A stretch of DNA of 64,000 bases from Brachybacterium avium (GTDB lineage: Bacteria; Actinomycetota; Actinomycetes; Actinomycetales; Dermabacteraceae). Below the pieces are notes generated by a model. It had not been told where the DNA came from. It saw only the letters and a list, made by a program, of their open reading frames with translations, and did no database searches. Below, in pieces: positions 23,110-32,366 of this stretch. The position numbers were made by a program, and so were the translations under genes. Location of the stretch: the NCBI RefSeq assembly GCF_002216795.1, contig NZ_CP022316.1, positions 62,001 to 126,000 of the forward strand. Reading direction: 5' to 3'. Every line of letters starts with the position of its first letter. The stretch's first letter is position 1.

Positions 23110-25841
23110 ACCGCCTGTCGCATCCCCGCACTCTCCTCGTCGTCCTGGTGCTGCCGCTGCTGGTGGTCGGGCTCGGCATGTGGGCCCTCAGCGGGCGTGT
23201 GGACCGCCTGGACACCGTGCCCGCAGCCGTGGTGAACCTCGATGAGGGCGCCGAGATCGAGAACGCCGACGGCGAGGCTCAGACCGTGCCCTTCGGCCGG
23301 TTGCTGGCCGGATCGCTCACCCAGCCCGGCACCGTCGAGGGCCAGGACACCCCGGAGACCACCGGCTTCGACTGGCAGCTGACCAGCCTGGACGACGCCG
23401 AGCAGGGCCTGCAGGACGGCAGCTACTCCGCGATCGTGGTGATCCCGGAGGACTTCTCCGAGCATCTGGCCACGATCGGCACTCCGGAGGCCTCCCAGGC
23501 GATCCTCGAGGTCACCACCAACGACGCCAGCGGCCAGATCAACACCCTGGTGGGCACGGCGGTCGCCGAGGCCTCTGCCTCCACCATGGGCGGGCAGATG
23601 GCTGAGCAGTACCTCAACGGCCTCTACCTCGGCTTCAACGACCTCCAGGACGGCTTCTCGGACTCCGCGGACGGTGCGCGCGAGCTCGCCGACGGCACCG
23701 CGGACCTCGACGACGGGGTGGGCGATCTCGCCGACGGCAGCCGCTCCCTCGCCAAGGGCACGAATGACGCGGCCGAGGGGGCCCGGCAGTTCTCGGGCGG
23801 GGTCTGGACCTTCGCCGACGGCACCTGGCAGGTCGCCGACGGGTCCCGCACGCTCGCCGAGGGCCTGGACGACCTGGCCACCGGCAGCGAGGACCTCGCC
23901 GACGGCGCCAGCGGGCTCCAGCAGGGAATGCGCGGCACCGACGGACAGCCGGGCCTGCTCGACGGTGCCCGGCAGCTCGCCGCGGGCGTGGAGGGTGACG
24001 GCACCGCCGAGAACCCGGGGCTGGCCGCCGGCGCCGATCAGCTCGCCACCGGTCTCGAGCAGTTCTCCGGCGGGGTCGCTCAGACCGACGCCGCCGTCTC
24101 CGGTGACGGCAGCGCCGAGAACCCCGGTCTGGTCCCCACCGCGCAGAGCGTCGCAGGCGGCACCGCCGAGCTCGGCCAGGGCGCTCAGCAGGCCGCCGAC
24201 GGACTGGCCGGCACCCCCGAGCAGCCCGGCCTCGCCCAGGGCGCCGAGGGCGTGGTCGGATACTCCGAGGGGATCTCCACTGTCCTGGAGGGCGACGGCA
24301 CTGCCGAGAACCCTGGGATGAACGCCCTGCTCGAGGGCAGCGGCACGGCGGAGGATCCCGGCATGACCGCGCTGGCCGGGAGCATGGAGCAGTCGGCCTG
24401 CGATCTTGCCGAGCGCTACCCCGATGATCCCCAGGCTCAGGGTCTGTGCCAGCAGTCCCAGGGGATGTCCGGGTACGTCGACGGCATGGATGGATACGCG
24501 GAGGGTCTCGACACGATCGTCAGCGGCGACGGCACCGCCCAGAACCCCGGCCTCACCGCCACCGCGCAGGGTGTGGGACAGGGCGCGAGCGACGCTGCGG
24601 ACGGCGTCCAGCAGCTCGCCGACGGCATCAACGGCACCGATCAGCAGCCCGGCCTGGTCCAGGGGACCCAGGGCCTGGTCACCTACTCCGAGGGCATCGA
24701 GTCCGCCTTCGCCGGCGACGGCACCGCGGCGAACCCCGGCCTCACCGCCTCCGCCGAGCAGCTCGCCACGGGTGCCCGCTCCAGCGCCGACGGCGCGGGA
24801 GAGCTGGTGACCGGGGTGACCGGGCTGCGCGACGGCCTGGTGCAGTACGCCGACGGCGTGGATCAGCTCGCCGAGGGCGCCGACCAGCTGGCCGAGGGTG
24901 CTCGCGCCAGTGCCGAGGGCGCGGGAGACCTCGCCGACGGCACCGGTGAGCTGGCCGAAGGAGCGGATGATCTCGGCACCGGCGCGGACCAGCTGGCCGA
25001 CGGCACCGAGGAGCTCGCCGAGGGCACCGGGGACCTGGCCGACGGCACCGATGACCTCGCCGAGGGCACCGATCAGCTCGCCGAGGGCAGCGACGAGCTG
25101 GCCGAGGGTCTGCGCGAGGGCGCCGACTCCGTGCCGACCTACACCGAGTCGGAGCGCTCCCGGATGGGCGAGATGGCCGCCTCCCCTGTCGGGACCGAGG
25201 TGGAGCGGGAGAACGAGGCCGACGGCGCGGACACCGCCACCTTCCCCTTCGTCACCGGGCTCGCGCTGTGGCTGGGCGCCTTCGGGACCTTCCTGCTGCT
25301 GCCGGGGCTGCGGCGCCGGCTGCTGGACCGGGCAATGCCGATGTGGCAGGTGGTGCTGCGCTCCCTGGCCCCCGCACTGCTGATCGCGGTGGTGCAGTCC
25401 GTCGCTGTGCTCGCGGTGCTGACCGCCATCGGCATCGCCCCGGTCTCCCCGCTCGCCGTGGGCGTGGTGACCCTGGCCGGGGCGGTGATGTTCGCGGCCC
25501 TGCACCAGGGACTGCTGACGGTGCTCGGCGCGCGCATCGGGCGGATCTCCTCGATCGTGCTGATGGTGCTGCAGGTGGTGACGCTGGTGGGGATCCTGCC
25601 GGTGGAGACCGCGCCGGAGCTGCTGCAGTCGCTCAGCTCCCTGATGCCGCTGTCGATCGTGACGCAGGGTCTGGTGCATGCCTCGCTCGGCGGCACCCTG
25701 GTCAGCACCACCAGCACCCTGCTGGCGATCCTCGCCTGGACGGCGGTCTCGCTGCTGCTGACCCTGGTGGCCTCCCGCCGGGCGCGGCTGGCCGATCGCT
25801 CCGAGCACGTGGGCGCCCGACCGCTCCCGGCGCTGGCCTGA
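23106..25841 (+). CDS. YhgE/Pip-family membrane protein with expanded repeat region
   Basis: A 911-residue protein coupled to the MMPL gene by ATGA. One N-terminal membrane segment (about residues 9-27), a YhgE N-domain, a very long extracellular part, and about five C-terminal membrane segments (from residue 715, ALWLGAFGTFLLLPG). The extracellular part is made of heptad-like ADG/AEG repeats typical of YhgE/Pip, interrupted by at least six copies of a GDGTAxNPG-type motif. Relatives serve as phage receptors or parts of type VII/ABC-type export systems. Here it is most likely a partner of the MMPL exporter under TetR control. Confidence 0.88.
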   Translation: MNRLSHPRTLLVVLVLPLLVVGLGMWALSGRVDRLDTVPAAVVNLDEGAEIENADGEAQTVPFGRLLAGSLTQPGTVEGQDTPETTGFDWQLTSLDDAEQGLQDGSYSAIVVIPEDFSEHLATIGTPEASQAILEVTTNDASGQINTLVGTAVAEASASTMGGQMAEQYLNGLYLGFNDLQDGFSDSADGARELADGTADLDDGVGDLADGSRSLAKGTNDAAEGARQFSGGVWTFADGTWQVADGSRTLAEGLDDLATGSEDLADGASGLQQGMRGTDGQPGLLDGARQLAAGVEGDGTAENPGLAAGADQLATGLEQFSGGVAQTDAAVSGDGSAENPGLVPTAQSVAGGTAELGQGAQQAADGLAGTPEQPGLAQGAEGVVGYSEGISTVLEGDGTAENPGMNALLEGSGTAEDPGMTALAGSMEQSACDLAERYPDDPQAQGLCQQSQGMSGYVDGMDGYAEGLDTIVSGDGTAQNPGLTATAQGVGQGASDAADGVQQLADGINGTDQQPGLVQGTQGLVTYSEGIESAFAGDGTAANPGLTASAEQLATGARSSADGAGELVTGVTGLRDGLVQYADGVDQLAEGADQLAEGARASAEGAGDLADGTGELAEGADDLGTGADQLADGTEELAEGTGDLADGTDDLAEGTDQLAEGSDELAEGLREGADSVPTYTESERSRMGEMAASPVGTEVERENEADGADTATFPFVTGLALWLGAFGTFLLLPGLRRRLLDRAMPMWQVVLRSLAPALLIAVVQSVAVLAVLTAIGIAPVSPLAVGVVTLAGAVMFAALHQGLLTVLGARIGRISSIVLMVLQVVTLVGILPVETAPELLQSLSSLMPLSIVTQGLVHASLGGTLVSTTSTLLAILAWTAVSLLLTLVASRRARLADRSEHVGARPLPALA

Positions 25842-25850
25842 GCGGGCTGG

Positions 25851-28800
25851 TCACTGGAAGTCCCTGGACCGGCCCGCCGCGGCCAGGTCCAGGGACCCCA
25901 CCTCGTCGGCGACCAGGTTCACCGCCCCGCTGCGGTTCTCCACGATGCCGCGCAGCACGATCGCTCGGGCGGTGCGCAGCACGGCCCGGTGCCGCACCCA
26001 GAACCCCTGGGAGCAGACGACGTTGAGGATCCCGGTCTCGTCCTCGAGGCTGAGGAAGGTGACGTTCCCGGCCGTGGCCGGGCGCTGGCGATGGGTGATC
26101 ACCCCGGCCACCCGGATCCGGGTGGAGTCCTCCACCTCCCGGGTGCCGGCGATCGAGAGCACCCCGTCGGCCGCCAGCTGCTCCCGCACCAGCGCCATCG
26201 GGTGCTCGTCCAGGGTGATGCCGGTGGCCCAGGCGTCGGCGGTGGCGAGCTCGGCATCGCTCATCCCCGGCAGCATCGGCGCCTGCGCGCCGACGGCGAG
26301 ATGGGGCAGGGTGCCCGGGGACTCCTGGGCGGCGGCGCCCGCAGCCCACAGCGCCTGCCGGCGCGTGCTCGCCAGCGTGTCCAGCGCCCCGGCGGTGGCC
26401 AGCGCCTCGAGCTGACGTGCGGTCAGCCGCACCCGTCGGGCGAGCTCCGGGACGGAGCCGAACGCCCCGCCCCGCTGCCGCTCCCCCACGATCTCCTCGG
26501 CGGTCCCGGTGCTGATCCCCCGCACCTGGTCCAGGCCCAGCCGGATCGCCGGGCCGCGCGCTGCAGCCTCCCCCTGGACCTGCTCCCGCGGCGGATCCAC
26601 CCGGTATCCGTGATGGTCCTCGTCGGTCTCCAGATCCGTGCGGGCCCGGCTCCTGAGCACGTCCGGTCCGCGGGTGAGCACGCCATGACGGCGGGCATCG
26701 GCCACCAGCGACTGCGGGGAGTAGAAGCCCATCGGCTGGGAGCGCAGCAGCGCTGCGGTGAACGCGGCCGGATAGTGGCACTTCAGGTACGAGCTCGCGT
26801 AGACCAGGTACGCGAAGGAGTAGGCGTGGGACTCGGGGAAGCCGTAGTTGGCGAAGGCGAGCAGCTTGCGGTGGACCGCCTCGGCGTCCTCCCCCACGAT
26901 GCCGTGCCTGGCCATCCCCGTGAACAGGGCGTCGGAGAGCTCGAGCATCTTCTGGGTGGAGCGCTTGGAGCCCATCGCCCGGCGCAGCTGATCGGCCTGG
27001 GCGGGGGTGAAGTCGGCGACGTCGACCACCATCTGCATCAGCTGCTCCTGGAACAGCGGGATCCCGAGCGTGCGCCCGAGCGACTTCTCCAGCCGCGGGT
27101 GGAGGAAGGTGACCGCCTCCTCCTTGTTCCGGCGCCGGATGTAGGGGTGCACGGAGCCGCCCTGGATGGGGCCGGGACGGATCAGCGCCACCTCCACCAC
27201 CAGGTCGTAGAACACCCGGGGCCGCAGCCGGGGCAGGGTGGAGATCTGCGCGCGGGACTCCACCTGGAACACGCCCACGCTGTCGCCCGCGCATAGCATG
27301 TCGTAGACCGCTTCGTCCTCCTGGGGCAGGGTGCGCAGCTCGAAGTGCTGGCCGTGGTGCTCGGCGATGATCGCCAGTGCATGGTCCAGCGCCGTGAGCA
27401 TCCCCAGGCCCAGCAGGTCGAACTTCACCAGTCCCGCGTCGGCGCAGTCGTCCTTGTCCCACTGCAGCACGGAGCGGTTCTCCATCGCGGCCCACTGCAC
27501 CGGGCACACCTCGATCACCGGGCGGTCCGCGAGCACCATCCCGCCGGAGTGGATGCCGAGGTGGCGCGGAGCATCCCGCAGCTGATGGGCGAGCTCGACC
27601 ACATCGGCAGGGACGTCGGCGTCGGCGAGCGAGGAGAAGGAGCGCTCGATCCGCTTGGCGAAGGCGTCCTGCGCACCGGGGTCGTAGCCGAGCGCTCGGG
27701 CGGCGTCGCGCACCGCGAGCTTCGCGCGGTAGGTGATGACGTTGGCGACCTGGGCGGCGTTCTCCCGTCCGTAGCGGTCGTAGACGTGCTGGATCACCTC
27801 CTCGCGGCGGTCGGAGGCGATGTCGATGTCGATGTCCGGCGGTCCGTCCCGCTCCGGCGCGAGGAACCGCTCGAACAGCAGGTGGTGGCCGACGGGTTCG
27901 ACCGCGGTGATCCCCAGCGCATAGCAGACGGCGCTGTTCGCGGCCGAGCCTCGCCCCTGGGCGAGGATCCCCTCCCCGGCGCAGAAGTCGACGATCTCGT
28001 GGACGATGAGGAAGTAGCCGGGGAAGTGCAGGTCGATGATGACCTTCAGCTCGTGGTCGATCTGCGCCCAGGCTCCGGGGATCTGCTCGGGACGCTCCGC
28101 CGTCGGCCGGGGACCGTAGCGCTCGCGGCCCTCGATCTCCACCAGTTCCACCAGCCAGCTGGCCTCGTCGTGCCCGGAGGGCACCGGGAAGGGCGGCAGG
28201 TCCGGGGCCAGCAGACGCAGGTCCAGGGCGCAGTCCCGGCCCAGCCGCGCCGCCTGTGCGATGGCTTCCGGGTAGCGGGGCAGCAGCTGGGCCATCTCCT
28301 CCCCGCTGCGCAGGTGGGCGGGGCGGGAGGAGAGGTGGGGATCGGCCTGGGCCAGCGGCACCCCGGCCCGCAGAGCGGCGTGGGTGTCGGCCAGGCGCTT
28401 GTCCGAGGGGCGGGCGTAGTGGGCGTTGGTGGTGGCCACCAGCGGCAGCGAGATCTCGTCGAGGCCGTGGTCCTCCCGCACCAGGCGCGCGCCCTGGGCG
28501 AGGGCGTCGTGCAGCTCGTCCGCCTCTCCCCCGCCGCCCGCGATCAGCTCCACGGCGACGTTCCCGGTGCCGAACAGCTCCACCAGGCGGGTGATCGCGC
28601 CCGCCGCGGCGCGGGCCGCCGCCTCCAGGTCCCCGCTCTCCAGGTGCGGGGCCGCGGCCCGGGCCACTGCTCCCTTCCGGCAGCCGGTGAGGATCAGCCA
28701 GTGCCCCTCCCGGGCCAGGCGCGACAGCTCCGCCAGCCGGTAGCGCGGGGCGGCCTTCTGCCCGCTGTCGAGGTGGGCGCGGGCGATCGCGGCCGAGAGC

Positions 28801-29276
28801 TGCCGGTATCCGGCCGTGTCGCGCACCAGCACCAGCAGGTGCTCCCCGTCCGGATCCGGGACCCCGGTGCGGGGCGCGGAGACGATCGGGGTGGAGCTCG
28901 CGGCCTCCGCGCCGGGCTCGAGGCCCAGGGTCAGCTCCGCCCCGAACACGGTGGCGATCCCCGCCTCCCCCGCGGCCTTGGCGAAGCGCACCGCCCCGGG
29001 CAGTCCGTCGTGGTCGACCAGAGTGATGGCCCCCAGCCCCAGCCGGGCGGCCTGGGTGACCATGTCCTCGGGGCTCGAGGCGCCGTCGAGGAAGCTGAAA
29101 TGGGAGTGGGCGTGCAGCTCCGCATAGTCGACGGTGCGGGCGGGCCGGTAGATGTCATCGGTGACCTGACCGGTGTGCTCGACGATGACCGGCGGGGAGA
29201 CCACCTCGGCGGGGCGGTCCGAGAGGATCGCCTCGAGATCCTTCCAGGCGGGCGGGCCCAGGAACCAGCGGGCCAT
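25851..29276 (-). CDS. dnaE2: Error-prone DNA polymerase DnaE2
   Basis: A 1141-residue C-family polymerase. N-terminal PHP domain (ELHAHSHFSFLDGASSPEDM), palm with PPDIDIDIASDRREEVIQHV (catalytic Asp), finger and tandem HhH region, and a C-terminal OB fold (IRVAGVITHRQRP...FLSLEDETG). Length and OB-fold ending are typical of DnaE2 rather than replicative DnaE1. With ImuB and ImuA' it forms the mutasome that performs damage-induced mutagenic synthesis. It starts 12 bp after imuB, with GAGGTGG upstream of ATG 29276. Controlled by LexA boxes before imuA'. Confidence 0.95.
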   Translation of the reverse strand: MARWFLGPPAWKDLEAILSDRPAEVVSPPVIVEHTGQVTDDIYRPARTVDYAELHAHSHFSFLDGASSPEDMVTQAARLGLGAITLVDHDGLPGAVRFAKAAGEAGIATVFGAELTLGLEPGAEAASSTPIVSAPRTGVPDPDGEHLLVLVRDTAGYRQLSAAIARAHLDSGQKAAPRYRLAELSRLAREGHWLILTGCRKGAVARAAAPHLESGDLEAAARAAAGAITRLVELFGTGNVAVELIAGGGGEADELHDALAQGARLVREDHGLDEISLPLVATTNAHYARPSDKRLADTHAALRAGVPLAQADPHLSSRPAHLRSGEEMAQLLPRYPEAIAQAARLGRDCALDLRLLAPDLPPFPVPSGHDEASWLVELVEIEGRERYGPRPTAERPEQIPGAWAQIDHELKVIIDLHFPGYFLIVHEIVDFCAGEGILAQGRGSAANSAVCYALGITAVEPVGHHLLFERFLAPERDGPPDIDIDIASDRREEVIQHVYDRYGRENAAQVANVITYRAKLAVRDAARALGYDPGAQDAFAKRIERSFSSLADADVPADVVELAHQLRDAPRHLGIHSGGMVLADRPVIEVCPVQWAAMENRSVLQWDKDDCADAGLVKFDLLGLGMLTALDHALAIIAEHHGQHFELRTLPQEDEAVYDMLCAGDSVGVFQVESRAQISTLPRLRPRVFYDLVVEVALIRPGPIQGGSVHPYIRRRNKEEAVTFLHPRLEKSLGRTLGIPLFQEQLMQMVVDVADFTPAQADQLRRAMGSKRSTQKMLELSDALFTGMARHGIVGEDAEAVHRKLLAFANYGFPESHAYSFAYLVYASSYLKCHYPAAFTAALLRSQPMGFYSPQSLVADARRHGVLTRGPDVLRSRARTDLETDEDHHGYRVDPPREQVQGEAAARGPAIRLGLDQVRGISTGTAEEIVGERQRGGAFGSVPELARRVRLTARQLEALATAGALDTLASTRRQALWAAGAAAQESPGTLPHLAVGAQAPMLPGMSDAELATADAWATGITLDEHPMALVREQLAADGVLSIAGTREVEDSTRIRVAGVITHRQRPATAGNVTFLSLEDETGILNVVCSQGFWVRHRAVLRTARAIVLRGIVENRSGAVNLVADEVGSLDLAAAGRSRDFQ

Positions 29277-29288
29277 CAGAGCACCACC

Positions 29289-31000
29289 TCAGTCATAGAG
29301 CCCCTCCAACGACCACTCCCCCGTGCGTGACAGCGCCAGCACCGCGGTCTCCTCGGCGTTCGCGCCGCGCACCACCAGCTGCAGACGGGCGGCGCGGTGG
29401 CCGTCCCGCGCCCACCAGCGCTCGTCGATCACGGTGGGGGCGCCGTGGCCGAGCACCGGGCAGGCGGAGCCGGCGCGCAGTCCCGCGCGCTGCAGGGCGG
29501 GCAGGCCCGGTGCGGCGACGAGGAGCCGGGTCGGCGCAGCGCTCAGCAGCCCGCGGGCGGTGACCACGACGGGCCGGCCCGCGGCGTCCTCGAGCCGCAC
29601 CGACGGCGGCTGCCGGAACACGGTGGCGGGCACCGGGCGCGGCAGGGAGCCCGGCCAGGGCCCCTCGCGCCGGGCGGGCCTCTCGCTGCGCCAGGGCACG
29701 AGCGTCACCTCCTCGGCGAGCAGCCGGCCGCCGACGGGGACGGGGACCTGGACCGCATCCTCCCCCGCCAGCCCCTGGGCCCGGGCCAGGGCACGGGAGG
29801 CGCGCTGGGCCGCCTCCCCGGCGCTGCCCCACAGGGCGGGAGCGTTCTCCCCCGCCGGGGCCAGCTGCAGCGGGTGCAGGCCGAGCCGGGTGATCGCCCC
29901 GGTCGCGGGGCCGCCCAGGCGGGCGCGGGTGATCCAGCCGTCGCACTGCCAGCGGAGGCGGTCCACGATGTCGGCGACGCTCAGCGCCCCGTCATGCCGC
30001 CAGGTGCGCTCCATCTCCTCGCCGCCCTCGGTGCGGGCCACGATCCGCAGCCGGGTGCACACCAGCCCCCGCTCCACCAGCATGGTGTGCAGCTGCTCGG
30101 CGAGCGGGCGGGCGATGAAGGCCGCCTGGTCGGTGCGCACCAACGGGGTCTCCAGCGTGGTCTCGGCGAGGATCGGCTGAGTGGGATGGTGCGCGGCGGG
30201 CGGCGCGGGTTCCTGGCCGCGGGTCAGCAGGTGCAGGGTCGCGACGTCGGGTCCGAAGCGGTCGGCGACCGCGGCCGAGGGGAGCGCGGCGAGGTCGCCG
30301 AGCGTGGTGATGCCGAGCCGCTGCAGCAGATCGACGGTCTCGGCGAGGTCCAGCCGTCGTTCCGGGCGGGTGGCCGAGGGCTGGCCGCGATGACCCCAGC
30401 CCGGACCGACGGGAGCACTGCGCAGGGTGGTGATCGGGTGCGGGGCGAGGTACTCCGCGCTGCGTCCCTCGCGCACGATCCGACCCGGCGGGGAGGCCAG
30501 CAGCGCGGCGAAGGGGCCGTCGGCGATCCCGACGGCGCAGTCCCAGCCGGTGAGCTCGGCGACCGCGTCGAGGATCCGCTCGGCCAGGGACCCCTCGCCG
30601 CCCCGATGGCGGGCGGGGCCGCGGGCCGACATCAGCAGCACCCCGGGCCGCAGCACGTCCACCCCGGCGGCGATCGTGTCCACCGCGGCGGCGACCAGCT
30701 CGAACAGGGAGGATTCGTGCTCCCGGTCCGCCTCCAGCACCAGCGCCTCGGGACAGGCGGCACGGGCGGCGCGGCGCTTCATCCCCGGCAGCACCCCGGC
30801 CTCCCGGGCCGCGGCCCGGCATGGGTGACCCGGTGCTGATCGAGCAGGACCACGGGCTCGAGGTCGAGGTCGAGGGCGGGGGCGTCCTCGTCGCGGCGCT
30901 GGTGGCGGTCCAACGCCGCGAGCAGCGGCCAGTCCGGGACGGTCACGGCGACGGTGCGGGTCGCGGCAGCGGTCGCAGCGGGGGCGACAGCCGTGTTCAT
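29289..31000 (-). pseudogene. imuB: ImuB (inactive Y-family polymerase), single-base frameshift near the N-terminus
   Basis: ImuB is the catalytically dead Y-family protein that bridges the sliding clamp and DnaE2. The N-terminus (ATG 31000, overlapping the imuA' stop as ATGA) reads TRTVAVTVPDWPLLAA ... VVLLDQHRVTHA, then needs one extra base near 30816-30820 to enter the long frame AAREAGVLPGMKRR that continues to 29289. Restored length is about 570 residues. The frame otherwise holds the little-finger region and a long C-terminal part. As written, the first frame ends at 30779 after 73 codons. A missing C in a GC run is the simplest explanation. Confidence 0.87.
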
Positions 31001-31806
31001 CAGCCCGCCCTCCGCACCGGCGGCAGCAGGCGCATCGGGCCCTCACCGGCACGATCCTCCGCAGCGCTCCGGGGCGCCTGCGCGATCATGCCGTCCACCT
31101 GCGGCAGCACGACCCGGGCCGTGCGGTGCCCGGCGATCCCCCGCCCCTCGGCGGTGATCTCGAGACGGCGCCGGCGCAGCCGTCCCGAGCCCTGCCCGAG
31201 CCCGGTCCACCCCTGGGTGGTGGCCCGCAGCGTGAGATCGGCGCGGCCGGGCGGGATAGCGGCGAGGACCAGGGTGTCGGCGGTGCGGGCCCGACCCAGC
31301 AGGCTGCGCCAGAGCGCGGGGGCGAGGTCCAGCTCGGGGCCGAGCACGAGCACTCCCACCCCGTCGGCCAGGGCGGAGAGCACCTGGGGGCGCTGGTCAC
31401 CGCCCGCCGGAGCGAGGGCGAGCCGGCAGGGGTCCAGCCCGGCGTCCAGGGCGGAGCGCAGCCCCAGATCGGGCATCCCGGCGATCGCGCACCAGGAGTC
31501 CTCCCCCGCCGCGGCGACCGCGAGGGAGAGCAGCAGGGAGGTGCTCGCCGCACCCTCGAGCGCCACCGAGCTGCCGGCCCGCAGGCTGCCGCGCGGGAAC
31601 AGCGTCGCCAGCGGTCCCGGCACCGGCAGGCGGGTGCCGAGCCCGTCGTCGGCGGCATCGTCGACGGACTGCGGCGAGGACCGCAGGGCGGTGCGGTCGA
31701 TCCGGCCGCCCCAGCGGGCGGCGGAGCGCTCGGCCGCGCCCAGGGCGGCCCGGGCCCGGGACAGGCGCTGCTCGCGCTCCTCCGTCGCCTGCACGGCTGT
31801 GCTCAT
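31000..31806 (-). CDS. imuA': ImuA' (RecA-like mutasome protein)
   Basis: A 268-residue RecA/SulA-related protein. FPRGSLRAGSSVALEGAASTSLLLSLAVAAA occupies the Walker A place but lacks the canonical GKT, as in actinobacterial ImuA'. It recruits ImuB and DnaE2 in mycobacteria. Start ATG 31806 follows GGGAGGAGG; a GTG at 31809 is less well placed. First gene of the imuA'-imuB-dnaE2 operon, with a perfect LexA box 48-63 bp upstream. Confidence 0.85.
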   Translation of the reverse strand: MSTAVQATEEREQRLSRARAALGAAERSAARWGGRIDRTALRSSPQSVDDAADDGLGTRLPVPGPLATLFPRGSLRAGSSVALEGAASTSLLLSLAVAAAGEDSWCAIAGMPDLGLRSALDAGLDPCRLALAPAGGDQRPQVLSALADGVGVLVLGPELDLAPALWRSLLGRARTADTLVLAAIPPGRADLTLRATTQGWTGLGQGSGRLRRRRLEITAEGRGIAGHRTARVVLPQVDGMIAQAPRSAAEDRAGEGPMRLLPPVRRAG

Positions 31807-31853
31807 CACGCGTCCTCCTCCCGCTCCTCAGCCAGTCCTCTTCGCACAGATGT

Positions 31854-31869
31854 TCGAACAGGAGTTCGA
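31854..31869. promoter_or_regulatory. LexA (SOS) box upstream of imuA'
   Basis: TCGAAC-AGGA-GTTCGA is a perfect match to the actinobacterial SOS box TCGAAC(N4)GTTCGA. It lies 48-63 bp before the ATG of imuA', placing the mutasome operon under LexA. Confidence 0.92.
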
Positions 31870-31916
31870 ACTGTACGCCTCCGCGGGGCGCACCTCAAGC
31901 GGGTCGGGTCGCACAT

Positions 31917-31932
31917 TCGAACATGCATGCGA
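31917..31932. promoter_or_regulatory. Second, weaker LexA-like box
   Basis: TCGAAC-ATGC-ATGCGA keeps the left half-site exactly and four of six bases on the right. Its centre is 63 bp from the centre of the perfect box, about six helical turns, so a second LexA dimer could bind on the same face. Confidence 0.5.
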
Positions 31933-31997
31933 AGCCTGTGGGAGGGGTGTGACAGGCGACGGTCACGAGGGGGCAGGAGCGGGGCGGCGCCGACCGG

Positions 31998-32300
31998 TCA
32001 GCCGTCGGTCATCGGCGGGCCCTCCGGGGCCCTCCCTGCCAGTCGGTCCACCTTGTGCGATCGGGCGAGCCAGAGCTCTCGGACGATCCGGATGCTGGGC
32101 TTCGCGGCGAAGAAGAACGAGCCGACCAGGAAGCAGACAGTTCCCGCGAACTGCGTCTGCTCGGAGAAGAACAGGATGCTCCCGACGACGAACAGGAGCG
32201 CGGCGAGGACGTCGGCGATCGTGTGCAGGATCTCGAACATCGCGTAGCGACGAGCCTGCTGCGCGGTGACCTGACGGGCTCTGGGGTCGAAGAGTCGCAT
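31998..32300 (-). CDS. YrhK-domain membrane protein
   Basis: A 100-residue protein with two membrane segments (about residues 29-45 LHTIADVLAALLFVVGSILFF and 50-66 FAGTVCFLVGSFFFAAKP) matching the YrhK-like domain. The C-terminal tail is basic. Function unknown. It lies between the SOS operon and the HNH gene on the same strand, with 188 bp of promoter DNA to imuA' and 66 bp to the HNH gene. Confidence 0.8.
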   Translation of the reverse strand: MRLFDPRARQVTAQQARRYAMFEILHTIADVLAALLFVVGSILFFSEQTQFAGTVCFLVGSFFFAAKPSIRIVRELWLARSHKVDRLAGRAPEGPPMTDG

Positions 32301-32366
32301 TGTGCCTCCTGACGGGTCGGGCGTGCCAGGTTACGTCGCGTCCCCTCACGGGGATCCGTCGTGGCC

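Noticed and set aside
23690-25120. CRISPR or DNA satellite array
   Set aside because: The repetition is coding (ADG/AEG heptads in YhgE), with divergent codons and no constant spacer length.
20212-25808. Two very long minus-strand open frames (963 and 1192 codons) opposite the MMPL and YhgE genes
   Set aside because: They are antisense shadows of strongly coding, repeat-rich, high-GC genes: no ribosome sites, no domains, and compositions dominated by His/Gly/Gln as expected from reverse reading.
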